Origin: a virus
Virus record (IMG/VR): IMGVR_UViG_3300032215_000682
Span: 51,637 to 115,636 of that record
Length of the DNA stretch: 64,000 nt
Reading direction: 5' to 3' (one strand)
Shown one piece after another: positions 9,693-18,861 of the stretch. The first letter of the stretch is position 1. Each line of letters begins with the position of its first letter. The notes beneath the pieces were generated by a model that searched no databases, was not told the DNA's origin, and saw only the letters and a program-made list of their open reading frames with translations. The position numbers and the translations under genes are program-made.

Positions 9693-9725
9693 CAAAGATA
9701 TGAATAATAATTCACAATTCCTAAT
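9693..9725 (-). promoter_or_regulatory. Bacteroidota-type promoter for the exonuclease unit
   Basis: On the minus strand ATTAG (9721-9725), exactly 20 bp, then TATCTTTG (9693-9700), matching the Bacteroidota TAnnTTTG -7 box. Unlike the other three copies it lacks the upstream palindrome. The start codon is about 30 bp downstream. Confidence 0.65.
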
Positions 9726-9737
9726 TTTTAACAAAAA

Positions 9738-11852
9738 TTAATTATAAATTACATAATTTAACAAAGAGGTGTCTAAAGTGTTTATAACACCTGTAGGCCC
9801 AACAGCACTTATAGTAAGTGTATTAGCTGTACATACAGCAGTGTAATTAAATGTGTTAGTTAGTGTGCCTCCAACAGATACTAATTGTAAAAATGCTCTT
9901 GAAGATGTTGTAAGTCCTGTTATTGTTATTGCTTTTGTTCCTGCTACTAAAGCTATTTGACCTAATCTACCTCCAGATCCTTCAGTGATTGTGATTTTAT
10001 TACCTGCTGTTCCTAAAGTTAAATTTCCATTAGATGTCCAGTTTCCACTAGAATCACTTTGAAGTCTTATATGACCCTGACCATCAGCTAAAACAATATT
10101 ATTGGCTAATGAGGAACTTAAACCAGTTATTTGACTGCCTATTACAGTATTATAAGAACCTGTTGTTATTCCCACTTGAGTTGTCCCAGCTCCTATAATT
10201 ATATTATAAGAGCCACTTTGTATATTTTGGCTCATAGCATAACCTATACCAATATTTCCATCACCAGTTGTATTAAATAATGCTGCATAACCTAATGATG
10301 TTCCATAGTATCCATTAACATAACTACCTCCTGCACCATAACCAACATGTGTGTGATATAAACCATTTGTAATTAATGCTCCTGCTACTGATCCCACAGC
10401 AACAGAATTTGAACAAGATGTTGCTTTTTGAAGAGCTTGATACCCCAATGCTGTATTATTTCCACCAGTTAAAGAAACACTACTTAAAGTACTAACTCCA
10501 ATAGCTGTGTTTGTACTTATAGCCCCAACTCCCTTTCCTATAGTTAAACTATTTATTGTAGAATCATTAGTACATGTAAATGTATTTGCAGTTAATGTAG
10601 TTCCATTAAATGTTAAATTTGCACTTTCACTCACTACACCACTATTATCATATAAAATTCTTGTAGAAGTTCCAGAAGTTATAGCTGTAGTTCCTATTGT
10701 AATTCCTCCTGATGCAATTGTTCCCCAAGAAGTATTAGTACCATCAGTGGTAAGATATTTACCTGAATTGCTTGTTTGTAAAGGTGCTAATGCATTAAAA
10801 GCTGCATTAGCTGTTGTTTGTCCTGTTCCACCATTAGCTATTGCTATAGATGTACCATTCCATGTTCCTGATGTTATAGTGCCCACTGTTGCTATATCAC
10901 CTCCTACTAATTTACTTGAAGCAATACTACCTGCTAACATAGCATTTGTTACAGCACTAGCTGCTATAGTTGTTGTTATTGTTGTTGTACCTGAGCCAGT
11001 AACATTACCACTTAATGTTATTGTTTGATTACCTGTTATGTATGAATTAGAATCTAAACTTCCATCAGCTTTTATAAATTGGCTTGATGTGCCAGTTATA
11101 TAACTTAAAGTTCCTGCTGTAGATTTTATTATTCCTGTACCATTTAAAGCTGTTGTTAAATCTGCTGTTGCTATAGCTCTAAAAGTTGGGATACCATTAG
11201 AACCATTAGGAGCTAATAAACAATAATTTGCTGTTTGTGAAGGTATGCTAAATACACCAGTGGTATTATTATAACTTAATGGAGCAGAAGCTGATAAACT
11301 TAACAAAGAAGATTTATTATTAAATGTAGACCAATCTGAGCTAGAAAGTAATCCTCTATTAGAAGCACTAGCTGTAGGAATATTAAAAGTATGTGTACTA
11401 CCTGAAGAATTTATTGTAAAATCTGTACCACTACTCCCTGTTGTAAGAAGTTGTGCAGAAGAAGTGAGAGTGTTAATTGAATCTATTCCACTAGCTGTAT
11501 TTGTTTGTATAATAGAGCCATTATTATTTAAATATAAAGTGCTATAAGCAGGGAGAGAGGCTGTAAATGAAACTAAATGAGCATTTGTTATTCCATTGAC
11601 ATAAAGTTTTATATTAGTGACAGCACTACTAGAATAATTAACAATATTAATATTAGAAATGTCTATATTAACAGATAAACCTGTATTAACAGAAGAATAA
11701 GTGTATATTGTACTAACACTATTATTTAAAGTTATTTGAGCTAAAGGGGCATATAAATTTTCTGCTCCTACATTATACCACCCAAATAATGTACAAGTGA
11801 CAGCAGCATCTGCATATCCTGAAAGAATGTCATTTTCTTTTAAAGTAATCAT
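9738..11852 (-). CDS. Tail fibre / receptor-binding protein
   Basis: 704 residues, rich in Thr, Ser, Gly and Asn. Around residues 290-380 it has the repeated fibre sequence AANGGTGQTTANAAFNAL followed by LTTDGTNTSWG, common in trimeric phage tail fibres. Residues about 445-590 contain repeated N-T-A-I-G / N-T-A-L-G-Y-Q-A-L / V-G-Y-G-A-G units like the left-handed beta-roll heads of YadA-type adhesins. The C-terminal part is beta-rich (GKITITEGSGGRLGQIALVAG). It overlaps the upstream membrane protein by 4 bp. Likely determines host binding; strain-variable by nature. Confidence 0.8.
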   Translation of the reverse strand: MITLKENDILSGYADAAVTCTLFGWYNVGAENLYAPLAQITLNNSVSTIYTYSSVNTGLSVNIDISNINIVNYSSSAVTNIKLYVNGITNAHLVSFTASLPAYSTLYLNNNGSIIQTNTASGIDSINTLTSSAQLLTTGSSGTDFTINSSGSTHTFNIPTASASNRGLLSSSDWSTFNNKSSLLSLSASAPLSYNNTTGVFSIPSQTANYCLLAPNGSNGIPTFRAIATADLTTALNGTGIIKSTAGTLSYITGTSSQFIKADGSLDSNSYITGNQTITLSGNVTGSGTTTITTTIAASAVTNAMLAGSIASSKLVGGDIATVGTITSGTWNGTSIAIANGGTGQTTANAAFNALAPLQTSNSGKYLTTDGTNTSWGTIASGGITIGTTAITSGTSTRILYDNSGVVSESANLTFNGTTLTANTFTCTNDSTINSLTIGKGVGAISTNTAIGVSTLSSVSLTGGNNTALGYQALQKATSCSNSVAVGSVAGALITNGLYHTHVGYGAGGSYVNGYYGTSLGYAALFNTTGDGNIGIGYAMSQNIQSGSYNIIIGAGTTQVGITTGSYNTVIGSQITGLSSSLANNIVLADGQGHIRLQSDSSGNWTSNGNLTLGTAGNKITITEGSGGRLGQIALVAGTKAITITGLTTSSRAFLQLVSVGGTLTNTFNYTAVCTANTLTISAVGPTGVINTLDTSLLNYVIYN

Positions 11853-12580
11853 TTATGAGTGTATACATAAAATAATGTTTCTACTAGTGTTGCTACACTA
11901 AACCCTATTACACCTCCTATTACAAAAGTTTTAATAGGCTTTTTAGAAATATTTTGTTTAACAAAAATATTTTTTGTATCAGATTGTTCTAAATATTTAT
12001 TAGAATTTTTAATTTTAACAATTGACTCTGTTTTAAATAGTCCTTTTTTAACATCTCCTATAGTTATTTCCACCTTATTTGGAATGTTTAAATGTTCTAT
12101 TACAAAACCATCTTCTGTTATAACTCCATACATTTGTAAATTAGAATCAATATTTTCTATTTTTACTGGAAGTGGAAGACATTTAAATGAATCTATTTTT
12201 CCATTAATTGTATCTATTATTTCTACTAATTTAGTAGAATCTTTATATCTTATAGTATCATGTACAACTTTTATAGATGTGTTATATTTAATTTGACCTA
12301 TTAAAGAAGACATTTTATTTTCTTTCTCAATATGCTTCACTATCTCTTGATTTTTATTAGTTAAAAGCTGTTCTTGTGTGGTTATAAGCCCATCTTTTGT
12401 CTTCACTTGGAGTGTTCTCATAGAATCATTGTAAATAGCTGTAATGAGCTTATTTTCAAGTGTTCTATTATCTCCTAATGTTAGAATAGTTTTATAGCCA
12501 AATAAAACTAAAAGAAATAATAATATTATTATAATACTATTTTTGAGGAGGTTCTTCTCCTGTGGAGTTGGTTGTAACAT
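11849..12580 (-). CDS. Membrane-anchored coiled protein, spanin-like candidate
   Basis: 243 residues. One membrane segment at residues 15-32 (IIIILLFLLVLFGYK), a long soluble region with coiled-coil character (LENKLITAIYNDSMRTLQVKTKDGLITTQEQLLTNKNQEIVKHIEKENK), and a second membrane segment at about 218-238. It overlaps the start region of the downstream fibre gene and the end of the two-helix membrane protein upstream. Together with 12537-13174 it forms a cassette of small membrane proteins resembling phage lysis genes. The spanin idea is inference from topology. Confidence 0.5.
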   Translation of the reverse strand: MLQPTPQEKNLLKNSIIIILLFLLVLFGYKTILTLGDNRTLENKLITAIYNDSMRTLQVKTKDGLITTQEQLLTNKNQEIVKHIEKENKMSSLIGQIKYNTSIKVVHDTIRYKDSTKLVEIIDTINGKIDSFKCLPLPVKIENIDSNLQMYGVITEDGFVIEHLNIPNKVEITIGDVKKGLFKTESIVKIKNSNKYLEQSDTKNIFVKQNISKKPIKTFVIGGVIGFSVATLVETLFYVYTHK

Positions 12581-12818
12581 TTGTTGATTGGTTTTGTTTT
12601 GCTAATATTGCTGTATTGTAAGCCCCATAAGTCATCCACCCACCTATAACTATCATAAATGAAGTAGAGTCCATTTTGTCTATATTTTTATATACATAAA
12701 CATATGTCATAAATAACATAGATAAAAAAGTAAGACATCTTTCTATTCTTTTAGAAGAAAGTAATGTAGGCTGAGAAGAAAATGTAAGATATAATTCTTT
12801 TAAAAATGTTTTTATCAT
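12537..12818 (-). CDS. Small two-helix membrane protein, holin candidate
   Basis: 93 residues with two membrane segments (about residues 30-45 and 54-72) and a polar C-terminal tail (QNQSTNVTTNSTGEEPPQK). Size and topology fit a phage holin. It overlaps its neighbours by 44 bp (downstream) and 4 bp (upstream), as is common in lysis cassettes. No family-specific motif recognised. Confidence 0.5.
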   Translation of the reverse strand: MIKTFLKELYLTFSSQPTLLSSKRIERCLTFLSMLFMTYVYVYKNIDKMDSTSFMIVIGGWMTYGAYNTAILAKQNQSTNVTTNSTGEEPPQK

Positions 12819-13174
12819 TTTCCAAAATGTTTAAAAAATACAAAAAAGGCTGTACCTATAGCTGTTATTACACTTACAACACTTGCTACAATAGGTATAG
12901 AATCTTTAACACCATTTTGTGCAGCTTTAGTTCTTTCTAAAGCTTCTATTCTAATTTGTAATTTTTCTATTCTATCTATAGAGGCTTCTTCTAATTTCTT
13001 ATGAAGCTCCATAGCTGTATCAGAAGTAAAATCTATCTTTTTTTCAAGATCAAAAACTTTATCATTTAAACTTTTCAATTCATAAAAAGTTGCCAATTGA
13101 ATTTGTTTTTCTGTTATTTCATCTTCTTTCCCCTCCATAATCCTTCTTACAATATCATCTAGAAATGTTGTCAT
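12815..13174 (-). CDS. Coiled-coil protein with C-terminal membrane anchor
   Basis: 119 residues: a helical, highly charged N-terminal region (residues 20-88, coiled coil) and one C-terminal membrane helix (residues 93-114, IVASVVSVITAIGTAFFVFF) ending in KHFGK. The topology resembles haemolysin XhlA-type and other phage membrane-disrupting or holin-associated proteins. Coupled by 4 bp overlap to the holin candidate. Lysis role is inferred. Confidence 0.5.
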   Translation of the reverse strand: MTTFLDDIVRRIMEGKEDEITEKQIQLATFYELKSLNDKVFDLEKKIDFTSDTAMELHKKLEEASIDRIEKLQIRIEALERTKAAQNGVKDSIPIVASVVSVITAIGTAFFVFFKHFGK

Positions 13175-13177
13175 GTT

Positions 13178-13702
13178 TTATATTGTTATTGTATTACTTA
13201 AAAATTCATTACCAAACATATCAAAACATCCAACTTGCACCACTGTTCCTGTAGAAAGTCCTGACCAAGTATTTGTTCCTTGATTAGCCAATCCTGTAGT
13301 GTTTGAATCAAAATAAACAATATGATTATTTTTATATTGATTAAGTTGATAAAAACTATTTACTTGAATTATATCTACACTAGAACTTGTTTGATTTGTC
13401 AATGATACATTTGTAAAATTTGTAAGCCAAACATTTTGTATATTTGAAGATTCTCCTGTCACATTGTCTACAATCCTAAGTTGAACAAAATCTCCTATTT
13501 GAGGATTTCCAGTGCCTCCTATAGGCCATGAAGGGGTTTCAAATCCTCCACTAGTAGGAAACCCAGATATTACAGGACTTATAGTATTCCATGTATTTGA
13601 TTGCCATAGTTGAAAATAATATTCTCCAGAACAATTTTCTACTGTAACTATTGGAGTCATTGATGTTAGACCTTGATCTAATCTAAAAGTTAAATTTATC
13701 AT
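13178..13702 (-). CDS. Beta-rich virion protein (Ig-like candidate)
   Basis: 174 residues, no Lys-rich or helical stretches, with alternating hydrophobic beta-strand pattern (LTFRLDQGLTSMTPIVTVENCSGEYYFQLW). Such sequences are typical of Ig-like decoration or fibre domains. Lies between fibre-type genes and the lysis cassette. Specific function not recognised. Confidence 0.5.
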   Translation of the reverse strand: MINLTFRLDQGLTSMTPIVTVENCSGEYYFQLWQSNTWNTISPVISGFPTSGGFETPSWPIGGTGNPQIGDFVQLRIVDNVTGESSNIQNVWLTNFTNVSLTNQTSSSVDIIQVNSFYQLNQYKNNHIVYFDSNTTGLANQGTNTWSGLSTGTVVQVGCFDMFGNEFLSNTITI

Positions 13703-13719
13703 TATTTTTATTTAATTTA

Positions 13720-14388
13720 TTAAACAACTCTTTTATAAACATTTGATGTTGAATTATAATAAGTATTTCCTATTACAAGTCCTCCTGTTATAGCTGCTGC
13801 ATTATTTGCATAGCTAGGTACATGAGATAATAAAGATTGAATATCATTAAATGTTAAATTACCAGCACCATCTGTAGTAAAAACACTTCCATTACTACCA
13901 TCTGTTAGGGGGAGATTAAAAAATAGTGTATTAGTTGATCCCCAACCTATACCATTATTATCTATTTTAAATCCTCTTGTAGAATTACTACTTTCAACTC
14001 TCCCAAAAAGACATGCATCATTGGTAATGCTTCCAAAAAAACCATTTGAATCTCCTACAAAAGAAAAACATACTATTTCTGTATTTAAATCAGAAGCAAT
14101 TAACGTACTACCAAAAGAATTTCCTAGGTCTGTTAACACTCCTGTAGCTAAAACAGTTACTACATTATTAGTAGGAGAAGCAGCTATTCTTGTACTTCCA
14201 TCTCCTCCTGTATTTATATTATTTCTTGTAAAATATTCATCTGAAGTAATACCTGTTCCAGTGCCATAAACTACTTGTCCTAATGGTTGACCTCCATTAT
14301 TCTTAGTATAACAACAAAAATTCTTATCAAGATTTGTTATTCTATTAGAAAGATTTCCAAATATCTCTTCTGCTTTTCTATCAGTCAT
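13720..14388 (-). CDS. Tail fibre-type protein
   Basis: 222 residues; short N-terminal helix (KAEEIFGNLSNRITNLDKNFCC) then Gly/Ser/Thr/Asn-rich sequence ending in VFTTDGAGNLTFNDIQSLL and ITGGLVIGNTYYNSTSNVYKRVV, typical of trimeric fibre tips. Starts 22 bp after a terminator, so expression depends on read-through or an unseen promoter. Confidence 0.6.
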   Translation of the reverse strand: MTDRKAEEIFGNLSNRITNLDKNFCCYTKNNGGQPLGQVVYGTGTGITSDEYFTRNNINTGGDGSTRIAASPTNNVVTVLATGVLTDLGNSFGSTLIASDLNTEIVCFSFVGDSNGFFGSITNDACLFGRVESSNSTRGFKIDNNGIGWGSTNTLFFNLPLTDGSNGSVFTTDGAGNLTFNDIQSLLSHVPSYANNAAAITGGLVIGNTYYNSTSNVYKRVV

Positions 14389-14410
14389 CTTTTAATTTTT
14401 AATTTGATTT

Positions 14411-14440
14411 GAAAAAAGAAAAGGGAATTTCTTCCCTCTT
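14411..14440 (-). terminator. Intra-operon terminator
   Basis: On the minus strand AGGGAA-GAAA-TTCCCT followed by a T-rich tract. It lies between the 14475-15461 and 13720-14388 genes with no clear promoter after it, so it may act as an attenuator. Confidence 0.65.
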
Positions 14441-14474
14441 CATAAATATATAAAAAACCAATAAATTATATATT

Positions 14475-15461
14475 TTATATTCTTTCTACTACTAATGAAA
14501 CAAAACATTTTCCACCTGGAGTATTTTTTCTACCTCTAACACTTAATAAATAATAAGAACCAGTGGTAGCTGTACTATTTGTTAATGTACTAGAAACATT
14601 TGATTGGCTTGAATTTGTTGTTCCAGCAGCAATTGTTATACTTTGAAATGAGTTAGGCCCCATAATATTACTTTCTATTTCTACAGTGGCATTATCTGTA
14701 GATTCTATGTTTTTTATTATAGATATTGTAACTTGTTTTATATTATAAGGATAACCTACAGGAGCTAATGAGAATGCTTGTTCACCACTCTCAAAACTTA
14801 TTGGAACAGTTATTGTTTCTGTAAAGCCTGATAGAATATTTACCCTATCAATAGGAACTAGTATACCACCTCTGTTAATTAATAGTTGGTCATTTGATAG
14901 AGCAATATCTGTAACATTTCCAGAAGGATTTGTACATTTAATAGAAGCATCTGGGCCATGAGCAAGTTTACTATTTGTAACAGCATTTGCTATTATTTTT
15001 AATGTACTAACAGAATTTGTAGCTAAAATTGGTGTTGTAACACTACCATTTTGCAATTGATTAGTAGCAACACTATTTACAGCTATTGCTGAGTTAGTGA
15101 CACTACTGTTAGTAAGATTTGCACTTGTAATAAATGCTTGTGTGCTATTAGGAATAATTTGTACTACCCATTGTACTCCATCATAATATATTTGTGCTCT
15201 CCATTTAGTAGAAAGCAATGTTTGATTTATTGATGTACCAAAAACACTGAAAGTTGTACTATTTGTTGTAATATCAAGATTACCTTCATAATTAATTATG
15301 ATTGTAGTGCCTTGAATTGGTGTTCCTGATGGAACTAAGGTATAATTACCAATAGCTATAACAGATCCTTTTATAATATATTCATCAATAGATGCTGTTG
15401 TTACAAAAGCTGGAATTTCTGTTCCTGTACCATTAAGAGTGTATAATTGTGTAATTGGCAT
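14475..15461 (-). CDS. Fibre protein with shaft-like repeats
   Basis: 328 residues. Residues 110-175 have the short repeat pattern TSANLTNSSVTNSAIAVNSV / ATNQLQNGSVTTPILATNSV, typical of beta-prism shaft segments of tail fibres. The C-terminal half is beta-rich. Overlaps the upstream gene by one base. Probably a virion fibre or fibre-adaptor. Confidence 0.6.
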   Translation of the reverse strand: MPITQLYTLNGTGTEIPAFVTTASIDEYIIKGSVIAIGNYTLVPSGTPIQGTTIIINYEGNLDITTNSTTFSVFGTSINQTLLSTKWRAQIYYDGVQWVVQIIPNSTQAFITSANLTNSSVTNSAIAVNSVATNQLQNGSVTTPILATNSVSTLKIIANAVTNSKLAHGPDASIKCTNPSGNVTDIALSNDQLLINRGGILVPIDRVNILSGFTETITVPISFESGEQAFSLAPVGYPYNIKQVTISIIKNIESTDNATVEIESNIMGPNSFQSITIAAGTTNSSQSNVSSTLTNSTATTGSYYLLSVRGRKNTPGGKCFVSLVVERI

Positions 15462-16453
15462 TAATATTTTTTAATTATTTCTGATGTAAAACAATTTATT
15501 GTATTATATCCTGGAGCTGCATATCCACCATTACTCACTGTTTGAGCTATTTTTACATTTAAAGCTGTAAAATCTATATTAGAAATATTAGCTCCTAATA
15601 CAGAAGCATTATTGCCTACAGATATAAGATTAGAAGCAATTGGATTAACACCAAGTTGTGTATAATATGTTATTGTTGTTATACAATTTAATATTGCTGT
15701 TGTTGCTCCTGTTACAAAAAATGTCAACTCTGTAATAAAAGCTGTTTTAATAGCACTACCCCCTGTTATTGAAGATGTCTGTGTATCTAAAACAGTTGAT
15801 CCATTATTAATTGTTAATGTAAATTCAGTGTTATTAGGAGAAGGAAAACTTGTTATTTGTCCTAATATTCTATATTTAATTATATCACCAACATTAACAT
15901 TTGATTTTGTTACAAAATTTTGTGTATTATTTATCATTAATGAATTAACAAAAGAATCATGAACAACATAATCAGCATATGTAACACCTGAAAGATTTGT
16001 ATTTCCAGCAGGAGCTTCTATGTTAAATGTATGAGGGCTTGGTGTTGTAATTGTTAATGAACTAGATGTTATATTTGTAACTGTATCTGTTAAAAAATTA
16101 TTAATAGAAACAATATTATTTGTATTATTAGTAATATTATTAAGAATATTATTAGCAATCCCCACTTGATAATTGGTATTAGAACCAATAGTACTAGGTG
16201 TCACAACAGTTTGACCACTAACATTACTAACAGAAGTTGTAAAGCCACTAGCAGGAGATATAGAGCATATTTTAGCATCTAAAGCCTGTACAATAGCTTC
16301 TAATGTACTTCCTGTAGGCATATTAGTGCATGTAAGTGTGTTTCCTTTATAAAATACACATTTAGAATCATAATTTTGTAAACATCCTAAACATGTGTTT
16401 TTACATGTACAAGTTTTATTAAAACAAGAAGGACAAGAATATTGATTTGTCAT
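15461..16453 (-). CDS. Fibre protein with Cys-rich N-terminal adaptor
   Basis: 330 residues. N-terminus has a dense Cys cluster (YSCPSCF-x(4)-CTCKNTCLGC) followed by the module CVFYKGNTLTCTNMPTGSTL...LDAKIC that recurs in the next three genes. The body (residues 110-330) is a beta-rich fibre or lectin-like domain starting near LSGVTYADYVVHDSF. The N-terminal module probably docks on a common virion site. Paralogue of 16463-17431, 17437-17979 and 17990-18643. Confidence 0.6.
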   Translation of the reverse strand: MTNQYSCPSCFNKTCTCKNTCLGCLQNYDSKCVFYKGNTLTCTNMPTGSTLEAIVQALDAKICSISPASGFTTSVSNVSGQTVVTPSTIGSNTNYQVGIANNILNNITNNTNNIVSINNFLTDTVTNITSSSLTITTPSPHTFNIEAPAGNTNLSGVTYADYVVHDSFVNSLMINNTQNFVTKSNVNVGDIIKYRILGQITSFPSPNNTEFTLTINNGSTVLDTQTSSITGGSAIKTAFITELTFFVTGATTAILNCITTITYYTQLGVNPIASNLISVGNNASVLGANISNIDFTALNVKIAQTVSNGGYAAPGYNTINCFTSEIIKKY

Positions 16454-16462
16454 TTATTTATT

Positions 16463-17431
16463 TTATACACCAACAAACTCAAAAGAAAGAGAAATATTAG
16501 AACCACCTGTTGTTGTTGCTACACCTGTAGTATTAAATATTTTAATTGAATAAACATCTCCACTATTTAAAGTGAGTCCTTTAATAACACAGCTTGAATA
16601 AGAAGTTGCTTGAGAAGTGCAATAAATTGTACCATAAGCAATTGCTTGTCCACAACCATTACAAGGACTACCAACTTTCACTAAAGCAGCTCTTATAAAA
16701 CTTGGAGCATTTGTTGCTGAACCATTTAAAAGAAAGTTAGCTACTAAACCAATGTCATAAACACCAGTTTTGTTTATTGTAAAAGCTCCTGATATATTAG
16801 TAGGAGCACCTGTTACAAATGTATTAGAAGGAGATGTCCATCCTGTTGTTAAAACAGTACCAGATCCTATACCATCTCCACATGCACCATTTCCAGAAAT
16901 TACTTGAGGAGCTGCTACAAATGTTATTTGTTGTCTAACAAATTTAATTTGCTGACCACTTGTTGTATCTAATAAAGGAGCAACAGCACCATTACCAGAA
17001 AATTTTCCTAGTAAATATCCACATGTATCACTAGAATTTACTTTATTTATATATTGTAAACATGTGTTAACAGGAATTTCTAAATTTAATTTATGATTGC
17101 CTGTAGCAGAAGTTTCTGTTATTGTTAATGTACTAGAAGTAATTTTATTTATTAAGTAATCACATACAGAGTCTGTATTAGACACTTTAACATTACATGT
17201 TGTTGGTGTAATTATAGGAACATTATTACAAACATAATTTCTTATATTATTTATTTGTTCTTGTAAATTACTTCCATTAGTTATACAATCATCTTGAGGT
17301 TGTATAGACACACATGTAGCAGGCCATATATATGGACAAGTTATTTCTGTAGGACATGGAGATGTACACAAACTACTTGGTATACTAGATTTAGAGCCAT
17401 TAAGAATTGTTGTACAACATGAATTATTCAT
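16463..17431 (-). CDS. Fibre protein with Cys-rich N-terminal adaptor and C-terminal C1q/TNF-like fold candidate
   Basis: 322 residues. N-terminal Cys-rich stretch (NNSCCTTILNG...CTSPCPTEITCPY) then the shared module CVSIQPQDDCITNGSNLQEQI...YVC. A second Cys region CNVKVSNTDSVCDYL...TCLQYINKVNSSDTCGYL follows. The C-terminal 150 residues (TGVYDIGLVANFLL...LSFEFVGV) have the pattern of jelly-roll heads seen in C1q-like phage receptor-binding tips. Fold call is from pattern only. Confidence 0.55.
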   Translation of the reverse strand: MNNSCCTTILNGSKSSIPSSLCTSPCPTEITCPYIWPATCVSIQPQDDCITNGSNLQEQINNIRNYVCNNVPIITPTTCNVKVSNTDSVCDYLINKITSSTLTITETSATGNHKLNLEIPVNTCLQYINKVNSSDTCGYLLGKFSGNGAVAPLLDTTSGQQIKFVRQQITFVAAPQVISGNGACGDGIGSGTVLTTGWTSPSNTFVTGAPTNISGAFTINKTGVYDIGLVANFLLNGSATNAPSFIRAALVKVGSPCNGCGQAIAYGTIYCTSQATSYSSCVIKGLTLNSGDVYSIKIFNTTGVATTTGGSNISLSFEFVGV

Positions 17432-17436
17432 TAATT

Positions 17437-17979
17437 TTATAAATTTATAATTTTATAAGAAATATATAAGTCTAAAGTTCCATCTCCATTTGCAGGATTT
17501 CCTGTTGCAACATTTATGTTTATAGGAGAATTAATTTCTATATAATTATTTGTTAAATTATTAAGTGTTATTGAAGAAGAAGTATTAAATAAAATACTAC
17601 CATCAAAAAATACTGTAAAAGAAGGACTACCATAATATATTTGTATAAATCTATTACCTGTATATGCTGTAATGTTATAAATGTAATTAGAAACTATGTT
17701 AAAAATTAATATTATTTTATTTACTCCAGGAGCAGGTAGTAACTCTAATGGTGTTGTATGTAAATTTAATATTTGTTCTGATGTTAATGAAATTTTTGTT
17801 GTTATTAAATCATTAACTGTTGTACAACATGTAGAACATATACCACTTAATGCCTGTGTTAATGTAGCTCCTCTTGTTAAATTAAGACATGACAAATCTT
17901 GTGTTAAATAAACACAATCTGATAGTGGTGTACTATCACATACACTATTAGAATATGGAGAACAATTACAATTACACAT
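17437..17979 (-). CDS. Short Cys-rich adaptor/fibre protein
   Basis: 180 residues. Contains the shared module CVYLTQDLSCLNLTRGATLTQAL...GICSTCC near the N-terminus, then a compact beta-rich domain (residues 70-180). Smallest member of the paralogous adaptor set, 5 bp upstream of its neighbour. Probably a short head or tail fibre. Confidence 0.55.
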   Translation of the reverse strand: MCNCNCSPYSNSVCDSTPLSDCVYLTQDLSCLNLTRGATLTQALSGICSTCCTTVNDLITTKISLTSEQILNLHTTPLELLPAPGVNKIILIFNIVSNYIYNITAYTGNRFIQIYYGSPSFTVFFDGSILFNTSSSITLNNLTNNYIEINSPININVATGNPANGDGTLDLYISYKIINL

Positions 17980-17989
17980 TATATTCTAT

Positions 17990-18643
17990 TTAATTACAAA
18001 GATTTCCTCCTTGTGCATTTAAACAATTTACTCTATCTTCTAATGTATTGAATAAACTTGTTAATGTACTAAGAGAAGTTTGCTGTAGAATTAATTGACT
18101 TGCTAATGAGCCAGCATTAGAAGTGTTTGTTGTAGCATCTGTTAATGATGCTAAATTATTTTGAAGAACATTTATTTGGTCTTGTAATGTACTTATATTA
18201 GTAAATAATTGACATAAACATGTAATTATATTTTCAAAGGCTGTTGTTAAACTAACAGTTCCATTAGTTACACAAGGATTTTGTGAACAACATTTAAAAT
18301 CCACTGTTACATTAGGTTCTGTTGGAGTTTGTAAAGCTGTTATCTGAGCTTGTAAAACACACTCTTGTTCTAATAGAAAATTAACTAATGTAAATATTGT
18401 TTTATCTTCTTGACCAATATTCCATACAGTTTGTAAACATGTAGGAATAGTTATATTAGAAAGATCTGTTGTATTTAATAATGCACAAATATTATTAGCA
18501 AAAATTAATTCTGCTGAACTAATAGGCATTCCATTACAAATATTAAGACAAGGAACATCTCCTGATTGCCAACTAATACAAGTGTTAGGCCCTGAGATAG
18601 GACATACATCTGTTAAATAAGAAGCTGAAACACATGCTGGCAT
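17990..18643 (-). CDS. Cys-rich adaptor with coiled-coil C-terminus
   Basis: 217 residues. Module CISWQSGDVPCLNICNGMPI...NNICALL near residues 20-55, a CC-containing middle, and a helical C-terminal region with heptad character (LQDQINVLQNNLASLTDATTNTSNAGSLASQLILQQTSLSTLTSLFNTLEDRV). It could be the coiled-coil base on which the paralogous fibres assemble. Function inferred. Confidence 0.55.
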   Translation of the reverse strand: MPACVSASYLTDVCPISGPNTCISWQSGDVPCLNICNGMPISSAELIFANNICALLNTTDLSNITIPTCLQTVWNIGQEDKTIFTLVNFLLEQECVLQAQITALQTPTEPNVTVDFKCCSQNPCVTNGTVSLTTAFENIITCLCQLFTNISTLQDQINVLQNNLASLTDATTNTSNAGSLASQLILQQTSLSTLTSLFNTLEDRVNCLNAQGGNLCN

Positions 18644-18861
18644 TATATTTTATTTATTGTACTTTTAATAGCAGAAGTTATTTCTTCTTCTGTAAAACTA
18701 TTTAAACAATCATAACAAGGAACTTCTAGCATTTTTTTATAATTTATTAATTTAAGAAGGACATCATCATCAGTTCTATATCCTAAATCAAACTTTCTGC
18801 TAGAATTTAATTTATTCACTCTTTTAGCTATTGCTTTATTTACATCTTCCAGAAGGGTCAT
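18643..18861 (-). CDS. 72-residue helical hypothetical protein
   Basis: Small, charged, helical protein containing one CxxC (VPCYDCLN). Overlaps upstream gene by 26 bp and downstream gene by 1 bp, so it is coupled to the adaptor/fibre genes. Role unknown. Confidence 0.55.
   Translation of the reverse strand: MTLLEDVNKAIAKRVNKLNSSRKFDLGYRTDDDVLLKLINYKKMLEVPCYDCLNSFTEEEITSAIKSTINKI

Noticed and set aside
10507-11028. Plus-strand 173-codon open frame inside the tail fibre gene
   Set aside because: Val/Pro-rich shadow of the Thr/Asn/Gly-rich fibre repeats on the other strand; no start context and nothing similar nearby.
9738-11852. CRISPR-like or tandem DNA repeats in the fibre gene
   Set aside because: Repetition is at protein level (fibre motifs), without constant direct repeats and spacers. 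No CRISPR array seen anywhere.
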